The translations under genes and the position numbers were made by a program. A stretch of DNA of 64,000 nucleotides. Source: Geosiphon pyriformis (lineage: Eukaryota > Glomeromycota > Glomeromycetes > Archaeosporales > Geosiphonaceae). Below, one piece after another: positions 1 to 12,069 of the stretch (position 1 is the first letter of the stretch; each line of letters begins with the position of its first letter). Below the pieces are notes generated by a model. That model was given only the letters and a program-made list of their open reading frames with translations. It did no database searches and was not told the DNA's origin. The stretch spans positions 80,533 through 144,532 of the forward strand of contig JAAOMT010000553.1 of the NCBI GenBank assembly GCA_016748015.1. Direction: 5' to 3'.

Positions 1-2357
1 ATTGTAAACAATTTCTTGCCACAATCAACACATATAAGCTTGGGTCAATGATAATTTGTTTAATGAGTGGTGGAGTGTAGTGTATAAGTGGAGGTAGTGA
101 CTGTTATTGACTCTTTTTTTCTTTTCTTTCTTTTTCCTTTTTCCTCCCAAGTTAGAATTGGTGGTAGTTTATTGTAATTGTTGTCAGCCCATAAGACTTG
201 ATAGGCTTCCCAGGTAGGTTGCTTCTTTTTTTTTTTAACTTAATTACTGGTTTTTTATTGGTGGTGGTCTTGAAATATTCATATATTGCTGGTACTTGCA
301 TGTGTTGCCCATTTTGACTGAGTTGTAGTTCTTGGGTGTTCCAGTTAAGTACAGCATTAGTCTTAGACAGCCAGTTATTACTAACTAGTGCTTGATACTG
401 AGTGGCTTTTATGATGAGAACTTTGATTGGCATGATGATGTCACTGACTTCAAAAAAGAAGTCATTGATTTTACTTATTGAGAGTTTTTGTTGTTCCATT
501 AGTGGTAATTATTCATGCACTGGCAGCACAATTAACTCAGTAACCTAATTAATCCATGAGTTGTCAGATGATAATACTGCCAGCTGACCCACTGTCTAGA
601 ATCAGTTTGATGGACTGACTATTTACTTTAGCATCAGTATATATTGCAGTAATGAGTTTTAATTTTAGGACAGTTCTACTGAATAGTGGTGTTTCAACTG
701 ATTTCTCAAGTTCAAAGAGAAAAATAATAATAAGTGATTCATTTTCAGTAATGGTTGCTGGTAGAATATTACTAGTAAGTGGCTTTTGGTTGATTTCCAA
801 GTGGTTGGATGTGGTGTCTTCTAAAGTAACTAATAGACTTAAATAGTTTTGGAAATTCAGGTTTTGGGTGTATCTAGTTCCTAAACTCTGCTGTTGTAAT
901 TCTGATAGTTGGTTTGAGGAATTGGAAATCAGTTAGTACATGACTATTGCTAATCTCCAGTTTTATTAGATATGGGTAATTCTCAGTTTTTGAATTCCTG
1001 TAACTAATGGAGCTGAGTCTGATGGCAGTAGTTGAATTTGTTGAAACTAATAGATTATTTGGGACTGTATCTGATAGATAAGTTGTGGCTGTGGTTAATA
1101 AATTACAGATGCTGGAGGCTAATAAATTGGTGGTAAGTATATTTGCTGTATTATTGATGGGTAATTTGGTTGATATGGTTCTGAGTTTGATTGATATCTC
1201 GAAGTTTAAAACTGGCAATTGGGATTTTGATATTGATTTCCCAATCATTGGTTATTTAAGCAATAGTGGCAGTCAATTTGCAGATGTTTTTGTTTATCAC
1301 AATAATGGTAAACACGCGTTTCCTGTTGCCACTGTTGATTGGTTGATGATGATGGATGTGATTGATTTTGGAAATAATTAAAGTTTCTTGAATTATTGCA
1401 TCATTATAGAGGTTGATAAATGGTCTGATTGTTGTTAGCTAAATATCTCTCTAATTTTTAATTGATTGAATTACTGAATTGCTTTAATTTGGAATCCAAG
1501 TCAGATGATCCATTCATTACTAGATTTATGGCTTGGATGTAATTGGCTTCTAATTCAGCAGCTTCAAAATTTCTGGCATGAGTGACTGCTGCTTGTAAAT
1601 CTGCTGAATACAATAAGCATATATGTTGAAAGATACTACTGTGCAGGTCTTTAATAAACTGATTTAAGATTTGTGGCATAGTCAAATAATCAGCTTAGAT
1701 TATCTGAATTTGGTGCAAATTCCTGTGGAAGCATTTTAGATAAGTAGTGACTGCTTCAGTTTCTTCTTGCTTGATGGTAGTGAAGGTATTGACTAAACAG
1801 TTAATACTATTATTGTTGCTAAAATATTTTAAGAACTTAAGCTTAAATGTATTGAAATTTTGAGGTTTGTTGACCAAGCTTTGATACCATGAATTGGCAG
1901 TATTCTGAAAAAAATATGAAATGGCTTGTATGGCTCTGGTGTTATTCTATCTGTTGGCTGCAATGGCTTTTTCCACATTGTTCAGCCACACTTACATGTC
2001 ATTTTCTTTGCTGGTAAACTTTTTAAGCTTGATAATAGGTGTGTATACCATTGGCACAATTGGTTGTTGTTATTGTACTAATGATTGTTAAAGTAGTATT
2101 GGTAGCTGTTGCTGTATTGGCTTAGCAATTAGGTCAATTGGTAGTTGATTGATCATAATTACTGAAGGTAAGTTTTGTTGATTAATAAGATCAGAGTTTA
2201 GATGGTGTTGATTTTTCTGAGATTGAATATTTGGAGTTTCAACTTTTGGGTTTTCTACAATTGGGTTGTGGTAATAAAATTTCTGATTGTTGTTTTTCTC
2301 TTTTTCCAATTCATTTATTTTCCAGGAACTCACTGACCTAAAATCTGGTTGAGACAA
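1..2357 (-). mobile_element. Partial Ty3/gypsy-type element (gag-protease part), LTR A family, runs off the left edge
   Basis: Read on the minus strand, this is the gag and protease half of an LTR retrotransposon. Gag peptides lie at about 2357-1458, a CCHC-like knuckle (YHYCDKQKHLQIDC, first Cys lost) at about 1.27-1.33 kb, and the protease catalytic segment LILDSGSAGSI near 590-615, with the canonical Asp-Ser-Gly kept. The protease continues to about 152 (VLIIKATQYQALVSNNWL). Many stops and frameshifts break the reading frame, so it is not functional. The same order and closely related peptides occur in the copy at 3.1-12.07 kb. Its gag starts abruptly at the edge of the LTR at 2358-3144, which suggests that the neighbouring element inserted into, or recombined with, this one. 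Pol would lie to the left, outside the window. Confidence 0.8.
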
Positions 2358-3144
2358 TATTACAGGTGATTATTTGGAATCTCAAATCAAATAACAAACT
2401 CATAACTTGGTGTTTAATTAATATAATAATGTTAGTTTCTAAAGGTTTTCATAATCTAAAGGTTTTGGTTGGGTTCTTTGTATAATGAACAGAGATTCAA
2501 TGGTTTTTCTCAGTAGCCTCTTAAAATTGCAATTCCATTGAATTTCTTTCTTAGCATAATAACTAGTAATCTAGCAGAAATGTCTTTCTGGTAAGCTATC
2601 CTTAAATTCTCAATGCTATATCCTTCCTTTGGGGTTTTTTACCAGGCTATTCTTAACATCAATAATTCAGTGCTTGCTTCTCAATCAATTAGTAAACACA
2701 AAAATAAAAATAAAATAAAATAAAGAAATAAAAAAAAGATAAATAAAATAAGCCAAGACAATTACAAATTAGTATTCTGTCAATAGTCATGATTAAGAGC
2801 TATTGTTCTAGTGTGGTTAAGTATCAATTACTATCAACATAAAGTGTTAATAGTGGAGAATAGATTGAGATAGGGAATAATTATTTATTGAGGTTTGTAA
2901 ACAGAAAGATTGCTTAGATCAAATCTAAACTGAAAAGTCTGTTTTTTCCATTTTCTAATACTACTACTATATATACATAATTGAGATTCCTTAATTTCTC
3001 AATTTTTCACACCAGGAATCCTGGAATTTTGGAATCTTATACAAGAATCTTGAAATTCCTAGAATCCTGAAATTCCACATCTATTACAATTACTTCTAAT
3101 TGGCTAATTTATGCTAATATACTTCCTATATTCTATAAGTAACA
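2358..3144 (-). repeat. LTR A, 3' LTR of the element at 3145-12070
   Basis: A ~787-bp long terminal repeat with decayed TGTTAC/GTAACA inverted ends (TATTACAG on the left, AAGTAACA on the right). Related copies are at 30027-30868, 31177-31954 and 36395-37271, with relics near 25.6 and 40.75 kb. Immediately to the right, minus-strand sequence is a purine-rich tract (AAAAGGAAAAAATAA), the expected polypurine tract of a 3' LTR. It contains T-rich runs and short GGAATTCTGGAATT-like repeats. Confidence 0.8.
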
Positions 3145-4058
3145 TTATTTTTTCCTTTTAATATTAAGCTCTATTAAGATTTCCTAATTCTAATTCTCTG
3201 TCTTTGAGTATTTTTTGAACTTTTTTTTCAAGAATTACTTGTGTTATCTTGTTTTGTAATTTTTTAAATTGGGCATTGGTTATTTTTCCCATTTAGTTAA
3301 TGATAATGGAGTCTATTGCTAAATTGAGTAGGATTTTGGATCAGTTCTAAAATCCAATTTGTAATCAATATATGGCTTGTGTTTGTGTAGTTAGATTGTT
3401 CTTTTTCACAAATTGTTCAAGTTGTTAATATCTTTGGATTGAATAATTGCTTTGTCTTATTCATATATAAGTTTCAGATATTTATATGTTATTCCAAGTG
3501 GAAATAACAAAAGTTTCTTGGAAATTGTTGTATCCACCACTTTCAAGTTTTTTTAGTTACTTCTTGGTATGAAGTGACACTTGTTGGCTCTTCTATTGTC
3601 AATTTTACTTTTAGCATTATTTTGTCGACAGTACTTTCTGGTTTCTTCTGTACTTTGTATTGGCATATTTTTCTGGTATCTTAGTATTGAATGGTTTGTT
3701 GATTAATAATAATTTCCATATTCTGTTGTTAAATTAGTTGGAAGAGTTGTTGTGCCATTGTGTATATGTTGTTGGTAATTTTCTTTTTTTTTTGTTGCCT
3801 TTATTACATATACCATTTTTTTATATACTCTTTTGGTTGTTTAATTTGACATATTTGGTTCAATGATTATAATTGGTTCCAGATCTTGTGAAATCTCATC
3901 TGGTTGGATTAATATTTTCTGTACTCTCAGTTGTAGAATATTACTGGTGGATGCTAATGCTATATTTTGATATAGTTTTAGTCAATCTCTATGTGCTGCT
4001 TTGGTTAAGATTTTGTTGTTTAATCTTAATTTATAAACTCCATTTTCTAGAATTTTTT

Positions 4059-5040
4059 CTATGTAAAATGGTCTGTCTCATTTGGGGTCAAATTTTTTAT
4101 TTTGGTATGATGTAAAAGTACTTTGTCTCCAATTCTGAATTCGACTGGTTTATCTGGTAATTGGTTATCATGTTTTTTTTGTGACTTTTGGATGTTATTA
4201 GCTGCTCTTTGCCATTTGTTTTCTAGTGTTTCTATTAAGTTATATGTTTTTCTTAACAATGTCTTTTGAAAATTTTCTTCTGTTATTGGTTCTGTTGGAT
4301 ATGTTTTGACTTCTATCTTAACTAGTAATGTTGTTGTTCTACCATATATTAATTTAAATGGTGTTGCTTGTGTAGTGTTTTGCTTTGTTGTCTGATAAGC
4401 AAATAATACTAATAGTATGAACAAATCCCATTCTTTTTGATTTTCTTGGCTGATTTTGGCAATTGCTTTACACAATGTTCTATTGAATTTTTCGACCAAT
4501 TTGTTGGTTTGTGAATAATATAGTGATAATATTAATCTTTTTATTTCAAATTTTTGATTTAATTCTGTTAATGTTCTATTCACAAAATGAGTTTCTTTGT
4601 CAAATAGTAATTCTTTTGGGCACCCATGTTGACAAATTAAATCTTGATAAATGAATTTGGCAATGGATTCTGCATCTGCTCTTTGAATGGCTTTTACTTT
4701 TGGCCATTTTGTGAGATAGTCTATGACTATTGCAATATATCTGTTGTCTCTGCTGGTTATAGTTAATAGTCCAACTAAGTCAATTATAATGTGATTAAAT
4801 GGTTGTCTTACTTTGATTGGTCTTAATGGCTTATTGAATTTTGTTCCTTTTTTTTCCTGACAAGCATCACAATTTTAAATATATTAGATAATGTCTGGAT
4901 ACATTGATGGCCAATAGTATCTTTTTCTGATTTTTTCTATGGTTGCTTCTTTGTCAAAATGTCCTGCTGTTGGATCTGAATATATGTTGAATAATATTGT
5001 CTCTTTCTCTGATTTTGTAATTACTCTGGTTGATTGATCT
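4059..5040 (-). pseudogene. Integrase of the LTR A element (broken)
   Basis: This is the retroviral-type integrase catalytic core that would join element cDNA to the genome. On the minus strand the first catalytic Asp region reads IIIDLVGLL (Asp kept), followed by DYLTKWPK, then FDKETHFVN where SDxGTHF is usual, and QTNKLVEKFNRTLC carrying the final catalytic Glu. The C-terminal part FRIGDKVLLHHTKIKN is the start of a GPY/F module. The reading frame is open only from 4583 to 4059; upstream it is interrupted. Closely related to the integrase at 51001-51942. Confidence 0.8.
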
Positions 5041-5099
5041 GAATTTTTTTTGTTTTTCTGGTAAAGTATATTTTAATGGTTAATAAAATATTTTGATTG

Positions 5100-6460
5100 T
5101 TGTTTTATGTTGTTTTATTCTTTTTGAGATAATTTTTTCTTGAACTGTTGAGTATTTATATAGTGCTGGAGTTGTTGATATTTTTGTATATTTATTTTTT
5201 GTTATATTTTTGGGTTGAAATGTTTTTAGATTTGTCTTATTCTCAACAAACCATTGGCATTTCCATTTTCTTTTTCTTTTTTGTAATGTACTGTATAATT
5301 AAATGGTAAAAGTTCTATTTTCTATTGGGATGGCAATTGTCTTCAAATTTTTGCTTCTGAATTAAAGTCAATCCTTTGTGATTAGTGTATACATCAAACT
5401 TTTGACTCAAGTATTATTTCTATTTGATAACAGCCCAATAGATAGCTAAGTGTTTTAATGCTAAAGTTCTATAGTTCTTTTCAGCTGGACTTAAGCTTCT
5501 GCTGGTGTAAGCTACTGGGTGTTCTCATCCATCCAGTTTTTTCTAAGATAGTACAGCTTTTAATGCTTGGCCAGATGCATTAGTAATAATGATGAATGGT
5601 TTGCTGTGATCTGGATAGATTAATACTAGGGCTTGAATAAGTTTTCTTCTCAGTGTGTTAAAGGCTTTTTGTTGGGTTTCAGTCCATTCATATTTGGTGT
5701 TCTTTGTTTAGAGTTGGTGTAGTGATTGAGTTATTTTGGAAAAGTCTTTGATAAAGCAGTAGTAGTATCCAACAAATTTCAAGAATGTTCTTAATTTCAT
5801 GAGATTATTTGGTACTGGAAAATTTTTAACAATCTCAATTTTATCTGGATCTGTTTTGATTCTGTTTTTGCTCACAACATGTCCCAAAAACTTGAGTTCA
5901 GTTTTTCCAAAGGAATACTTGGTTGTATTTAGTTTTAATCCAGCTCTTCTTAATCTTTCAAATACTTGTTGAAGATAATGCAAATGATTATCAAATGTTT
6001 TAGAGAACACCTTGATATCATCCAGATATACAACTACTGATTTCTATAGCAGTCTAGTATAGACAATTTTCATAAGCCATTGAAATATGGCAGGAGCATT
6101 CATTAAGCCAAATGATATAACTTCAAATTCAAAATTTTTTTCTCAAGTTGTAAAAGCCATTTTCTTCTTGTCTTTTGGTTTCATGGCTACTTGTTAATAA
6201 CTACTGTTTAAGTCTAAAGTTGAAAACTATTTTTTTCTTCCAAAAGCATCAAACAGTTCTTGGATCTTTAGAGTTGGGTAATTATCTCTCTTAGTTACTC
6301 CATTAAGTTTCTAGTAATCTACACAAAAATGGATTTTTCTATTTTTTTTATGGACTAGTACCACTGGTGACGACCATGGGCTTATTGATGATTAAATTAA
6401 TCCATTGTTCAACATCTAATTGATTTCTTGACAAATGATTTTGTGGTTAACTGGTGGTAC
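5100..6460 (-). pseudogene. Reverse transcriptase and RNase H of the LTR A element (broken)
   Basis: The minus strand encodes a Ty3/gypsy reverse transcriptase. The active-site box reads VVVYLDDI near 6.03 kb, so both catalytic Asp are kept. It is followed by the open stretch at 6010-5708 with FERLRRAGLKLN, KFLGHVVSK and FVGYYYCFIKDFSK, the thumb and connection signatures. RNase H remnants follow between about 5.65 and 5.1 kb. Stops and frameshifts are frequent, so no functional protein is expected. It lies between the dUTPase and the integrase, as in the better copy at 48.8-58.6 kb. Confidence 0.75.
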
Positions 6461-6934
6461 TCAGTATGCTTTTTGTTTGATTGACATTGTGTCTCCAGTT
6501 TTGATCTGATACTGAATTATGTCAGTTCTGTCAAATTCATTTTCATTTGCAAAAATGGCAGTAAAGTTGTTGAGTAACATTTTGAGTTGCATATGCTGGA
6601 GTAAGTCTAAATTTTCCAGATTCATTTGTTCTAATTGTTCTAGTTGGAGCAAATAATATTTGTTCTGTCCATAGATTGTTTGTAATGTTATGTTGACATA
6701 TTTACATAGTTGTAAATAGTCTAAAATGGGGTTTGGTGGTTGGTTTTTGATTTCAATGGTTAAATATCCAATGATGGTTCTTTCTGGTATCTCAATGATG
6801 TCTCTTATGTTGTTATAAATGGAAATTTTGATGTGACTATGGTTTTTTGCTGGTATGTGTAGATTAACTAGTCCGATCTTTCTTGATTCACAAAATGTGG
6901 CTTTTGCTTTAAAAATTTGAACCTGATCTTTCAC
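6461..6934 (-). pseudogene. N-terminal part of RT polyprotein (linker between dUTPase and RT)
   Basis: An open minus-strand segment of about 157 codons between the dUTPase and the RT core. It contains LQLEQLEQMNLENLDLLQHM, then NNFTAIFANENEFDRTDIIQ, which is the 'L..F..IFA.....LG.T....H.I.TGD' region that precedes the RT fingers in Ty3/gypsy elements; TGDTMSIKQKAY ends it. The matching part of the other element is at 53285-53878 (LKELIAEFADIFTENNNDLG). Degenerate but recognisable. Confidence 0.65.
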
Positions 6935-6985
6935 TTTTCTTTCTATGGCTAATATGTACTGGTCATATAGTGGAATGGAAATTGA

Positions 6986-7513
6986 TTAATGAGTGGAGAT
7001 AATTTCTCCTTTGTTAATAACTTCTTCTTCTGCCATATTAACTGGTATATCTATTCTATTTATTGATCTGAATTTTTGTATCCCTCTAATTGTAATCTCT
7101 AATTTTTTTCTGTTTCCCACTAATACTAATTGAGCTATTTTAACCAGAGACAGGAATATTGTCTGTGCTATCTTTTTATTTGGTTCTATGATATAGGTCT
7201 TTTTTGAGTCATTTTGTAGCATTGCAATAATATTTCTCACATATTCTGTGTTAATTATTCTTTTTTTGATGTTGATTCCTTTTTTTGCTAAACTATTCCT
7301 AGATGTTAATTGAACTATTGTTGTTGCTAGAATTTCCAGTGCTATTTTGAGATCAATGCAAGTATGTGAATGTGATTCCAATTTAATGGTATTTTTTCTG
7401 GGATATCTCAGATTAAACTCTGCATTGGTATCATGCACATGTTCTGACATAATATCTTTATTATTATTACTAAACCATTTAAGTTTCTGTTTTTTGATGA
7501 GGTCAGAAAGCAC
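6986..7513 (-). pseudogene. dUTPase domain of the LTR A element (degenerate)
   Basis: A minus-strand open segment of 175 codons corresponding to a trimeric dUTPase inserted in pol. The order matches the better copy at 53.8-54.3 kb: AEFNLRYPRKNTIKLE (motif 1 region, normally DAGYDLRYPGKDT), LTSRNSLAKKGINIKKRIIN (motifs 2-3) and TIRGIQKFRSINR (motif 5, normally RGTQGFGSTGR). Key residues are lost, including the catalytic Asp of motif 3, where NTEY stands for DAGY, so activity is not expected. A working enzyme would hydrolyse dUTP to dUMP and limit uracil in element cDNA. A long plus-strand frame over 7347-7694 is its antisense shadow. Confidence 0.7.
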
Positions 7514-7689
7514 AATATATTGTTCTGGGTTTGAATCTGAATTCGAATTGTTGTCATTGCTATTGCCAATTTTAACAGAGCTGGAACTGTTATTATTGTC
7601 ATCATTGTTGTCAAAGTTTGAATCGGGATTGAATCATAATTCTAATTCTAATATGCAGCTGCTAATTGGTTTATCTTCCTCTGGAATTA

Positions 7690-8560
7690 TGTAGATTATG
7701 TGGGGTGGTAGATTGTAGATGAGATCACACTTATTACAATATTAGAAGTCACATAAAATCAAACAGTGATTACATAATCAGATGTTTATTTCTTCTAAAC
7801 ACTGTTTCTGCTTTTCTTTTGTTGGTGCCAAATTTTGGTAATGCTTGTTAAATTCCTCTGAGCCTGTCTCAATGTCTAAAAATGCATTTGGATTGGGAAT
7901 AAAGATAATGTCAACTAGTTCTGGAGAGTTGTTTTTTATCTCCAGAATCTCACTGGGCAAAGCATCTTTTACTTTGGCACTGGCCATTTGCCAGATCTTG
8001 TCTTCATTATGTGGATGACTGTCCAAGCAAGAGATTACTTGGTGCCAGATGGCAGTAATAAGTGTGCCATGACTGACCCAGTTGCTTATAAGAATTATGT
8101 ATTGGCACAAAGCATCACATATTCCTCCTCATCCAGGAATGTTGTTCTACATTTTTTTGTTCAATAGTTGTTTGCCACAAGCAAGACATGGTTTGTTGTC
8201 CTACTTGCCTTGTTTTTTAGGATAACCATAGCATTTGCAGTGGCATGATTTGCAGTAGTAATGGGTTTGTATTCAGTAATCTTCATCTGACATGACCCAA
8301 GCTCTTATGAAAGACAGTTTCTTCTTGTAGTCTTTGCACTTAAGGGGAATATGAGGTGGTTCTGGCCTGGTATCTGTGGAGTATGAACTTCCCTAACTGC
8401 TAGTTTCCATGGTGTCATTGGTTTTTTTAGGTATGTTTTCTTCTTTTTTTTTCCCTTTTTCTTTGTCTTTTTTTTCTCAGTTTAGAATTGGTGATAGCTT
8501 GTTGTGGTTATTATTGGCCCAGAAAATTTGATAGGCTTTTCAGGTAGATTTTCCTTTTTC
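7690..8560 (-). pseudogene. Cys-rich segment and protease C-terminal part of the LTR A element
   Basis: The minus strand carries the remains of a Cys-rich region between protease and dUTPase: LKCKDYKKKLSF, then HYYCKSCHCKCYGYPKKQGK, then CLACGKQLLN, followed by the open stretch 8110-7778 (HEDK-type helical text such as SAKVKDALPSEILEIKN). It aligns by order and by Cys pairs with 54.37-55.0 kb (KCKDCHKKL, CYYCKAYH, CLTCRDML). I do not recognise this region as a named domain. Several stops break it. Confidence 0.55.
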
Positions 8561-9220
8561 ATTATCAAACTTGATAAGAGGTGTTGATGGTGTAGTGATA
8601 GGTTTGAAGTGGCCGCATGTGGCTAGTACACATGTGTGTCAACTGTTCTGGCTAAGTTGAAGCTCCTGCATGTTTCAATCAAGTGTCACATTGGTTTTGG
8701 ACAACCAGTTATTGCCAACAAGTGCTTAGTATTAAGTGGTTTCTATGACTAATACCTTAATTGGTATGATGATGCCATTGACTTTTATGAGGAGATCATC
8801 AATTTTGCCAATTGGAGTTTTGGTCACTCTATTGGTTGTTATGATTTTGACGCTGACAGTACAATCAACTTGACAACCTAATTGGTCCATGAGTTGTCAT
8901 ATAATAATGCTGTCTGCTAATTTACTATCTAATATGAGTTTGATGGAATGGTCATCAATTTTAACATTAGTGTATATGATAGTAATTGGTTTTTTTTCAA
9001 GTGTGACTTTACTGAACAAAGGTGTAAATAACAGTTCCTCAAGTTTAAATAGAAAAATTGCTACTAGTAATTCATCATTAGTGACTGTGGCTAGAGGTAT
9101 GTTGCTTATGAGTGGTTGTGTTTGGTTGGTTTCTATGTTATTGGATAAGGCATCTTCTGGGATAACCAGAAAACTTAAATAGTGTTGGAAATTCAGTTTT
9201 TGAGTGAACTTGGTTCTCAA
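8560..9220 (-). pseudogene. Aspartic protease of the LTR A element (broken)
   Basis: Retropepsin-like protease region read on the minus strand. The active-site box is LILDSKLADSI, where family copies have LILDSGSAGSI, so the Gly of the Asp-Ser-Gly triad is Lys and the flap-side Gly is Asp; both changes are G-to-A type. The preceding text (NIPLATVTNDELLVAIFLFKLEE) matches the protease prodomain in the other copies. Inactive. Confidence 0.75.
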
Positions 9221-9619
9221 ACTCTGCTGCTGTAATCCTGATGGTTAGTTGGAAGAACTGGAGATTAATTAGTGGATAACCATCACCAATCTCCAGTTTT
9301 GGGCAACCCTTGATCTGGGATTTTCTGATGTTATCTGAGCTGAGTTTGGTGGCAGTATTGAGATTGCTGGTGCCTGATAGATTATTTGTGGCTGCAGTGG
9401 TTGATAGATTATGGATGTTGCCAGTTGATATATTGGAGGTGAGTATAATTGCTGTATCATTGATGCTTGATACATTGGTTAAGTCATTTAAGCATAATGT
9501 GGTTAATATTGGTAAGATTCTTGTGATTGATTACTGACATAATTCTGAGTTTGGATTCAGTAATCAGAGTTTTGATACTAATGGCCTGATTGTTGTTCAC
9601 TTAATCATTTATGGCATTC

Positions 9620-11860
9620 AAATTGTAAATGTCTTTGTTTACCACAATAGTAGTATGCACATGTTTCCTGCTGTCACTGTTGATTGGTTGAGGATAATGC
9701 AGTGTTACCAGAGGTTTTTGGTCTCTTTTCTTGAATGTTGTTAATGTTAATTTGCTGTGAATTCATGTTTTCAGAAAGTAGTTGGATCTCCAGTAATTGA
9801 ATTTATCTTCAAATTATCTTCTATAATTTGAACTGCTGGACTTATAAGTGGAATGACCAATTCCTTGCCAGTTATTTTATGTAGTTATGTTGTAATAAAT
9901 GTTAACTCTTTCCCAGGAATTGCTCATCTAAAAGCCCACTAAAAATGTGTAGTTATTTTGCTATAAAAGTCAACTCTTTTTCAAAAATCTTGTCTGTAAA
10001 ATACCCTAATGATTATGATAATAAAAGAACAGAAAAATAAAAGAAATGTAAAAGAAATAAAATTCTGTTAAGAGAAACATTTTCTATTCAGGCCTAGAGT
10101 TACTAACAGTTTATTGAAATTGGTAGCTAATCAATTTCAAAATGTTAGTTGTGTTGAAGGAATTTCAAGTGTAATAATTTTAAGGATTTGTTTTTCAAAT
10201 ACTTTTAATTTTTATTTGAATGTATAAAAGGTGATTTGTTTCAATTAAGATATCTAAAGTAGAATGCTATGGTAAAATACTATAAGAAAATACATTTTTT
10301 TAAAGAGAGAAGCTTTTTTTTTATACAACTTGCTGTAGTACTAGTCTTTGAACTTGCACTTTTCTTTTTGCTACAATTTGGGTAAACTAAAGATACATTT
10401 CAGCAAACTACAAGTTATTTCATTAAACTATTGATTATTTCGGCCAATTTTTATTAATTTTAGCAAATTTTGACTATGTTAAATAGTTCAGGATATTGTG
10501 TAATTTGATTATCTTAATTTTTATGATACAAATTAAATTATTGATTGAGTAATGATATTTAATAATTTGATTAAATAATAAGTAATATTCAAGATAATAA
10601 TAATATATGTTAATTAATAATAGGAATTATGAGAGTAATTTTATGCTAATTAATAGCTAAAATTCTATTAGTAACAGCAAAATGCGACTAATTTTGAAAG
10701 CAATTTCTGTTTTTCTGATTGTTGCATTATTATAAAGGTTGATAAATGGCTTGATTGTTGTTAGCTAAATATCTCTCTAATTTCTGATTAATTGAGTCAC
10801 TAAATTGCTTCAACTTGGAATCCAAGTTAGATGATTTGTTCATTACTAGGTTTATGGCTTGGGTGTAATTGGCTTTGAGTTCAGCTCCTTCAAAATCTCT
10901 GGCATTTGTAATGGTAGCTTGAAGGTCTACTGAATGCAATGAATGTATGCATTCAAAAATGCTACTGCACAGGCCTCTAATGAATTGGTTTAGAATTTGT
11001 GACACTGTGAAATAATCAGCCTGTATTGTCTGAATTTGGCATAGATTTCTATAGAAGCATCTCAAGTAAGTAGTGATTGCTTCAGTTTCTCCTTGTTTAA
11101 TAGTGGTAAATGTATTAGCCAAGTGATTAATACTGTTGTTATTGCTAAAATATTTTAGAAATTCTAGCTTGAATGTATCGAAAGTTTGGGGTTTCTGGAC
11201 CAAATTCTGATATCAAGAGTTAACAGTATCTTAAAGAAAATATGAAATGACTTGAAAGGCTTTTGTGTTATTCTATCTATTAGCTATAATGGCTTTTTCA
11301 ATATCATTAAGTCATATTTGAGCATTATTCTCTTTACCCATGCACTTTTTGAGTTTTGCTATTGGGGTGTAGACTATTGTATCCAAGTTTGGTTATTGTT
11401 GTTGTGGTTGAAGTGGTAACTGAATTTAAGATTGTGACAGTGGTTGTTGTTGTGTGGCAACTAGTAGTGGGTTGATGACAATTACTGGAAGTAAGTGTTG
11501 TTGATTATTAATGTTGGAGTTTGAATCATTCTAATTTTGCTGATTATTGGGATTGAGATTGTTCTGATTTTCCTGAGTTTGAATATTCAGAGTTTTAATT
11601 TCCAGGTTTTCTACAATCAGATTCTGGTAATTAAATTCTTAATTGTCATCTTCTTTTTCTTCTGATTTGGTTATCTTCTAAAGACTTGCAGTTCCAAAAT
11701 CTGGTTGAGGTGGTGGTAATCAAAATTCTGATAGTATTGAAAATTATGATTTGAATCCTTCAAAGTAATCACTGTAGGTTTTCAATAATTCTGCTTTCTT
11801 TTATTTACTTTGAAATGAGAGTTGTCCAAATGTTGATGTTGTGTTTGATGTGGACATGTC
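9620..11860 (-). pseudogene. Gag of the LTR A element, split by a solo LTR B
   Basis: Capsid-like gag text is open at 11203-10730 (FKLEFLKYFSNNNSINHLAN, ILNQFIRGLCSSIFECIHSL), which has the W/F-spaced 'retrotransposon gag' pattern of Ty3/gypsy capsids. A CCHC-like knuckle follows at about 9.62-9.67 kb (YYYCGKQRHLQFEC, first Cys now Tyr). The two parts are separated by the LTR at 9703-10676. The upstream part, 11.2-11.86 kb, is Gln/Asn-rich and interrupted by stops. Gag would package the element RNA; this copy cannot make a full protein. Confidence 0.75.
9703..10676. repeat. Solo LTR B nested in gag
   Basis: A 974-bp repeat with TGTTACC...GTAACA ends, matching the LTRs at 48793-49773 and 57628-58599. 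No internal element sequence is attached, so it is a solo LTR left by LTR-LTR recombination. The flanking 4 bp are GCAG on the left and GCAA on the right, a 4-bp target duplication with one G-to-A change. It splits gag of the surrounding element and is therefore younger than that insertion. Confidence 0.85.
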
Positions 11861-12069
11861 TGCTAATATAATATTGATAGTACTTTTGGGTGTGTGATAA
11901 TATAATAGATATAGTAGAGATTCAATTTTTTGTTTCTTTTATATTAGTAATTGTATTTTTTTTGAAGTTATTGCTGATGTTTGTAGCTTTCCTTTACTCT
12001 TATCTGCATAGATAATGGGAAATTGTTGCTGAGTGTATCTTTTAATTTCTTGATTAATTTCTCTAATAA

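Noticed and set aside
7347-7694. 115-codon plus-strand frame rich in Leu/Ser
   Set aside because: Antisense of the dUTPase region of the LTR element; no independent support.
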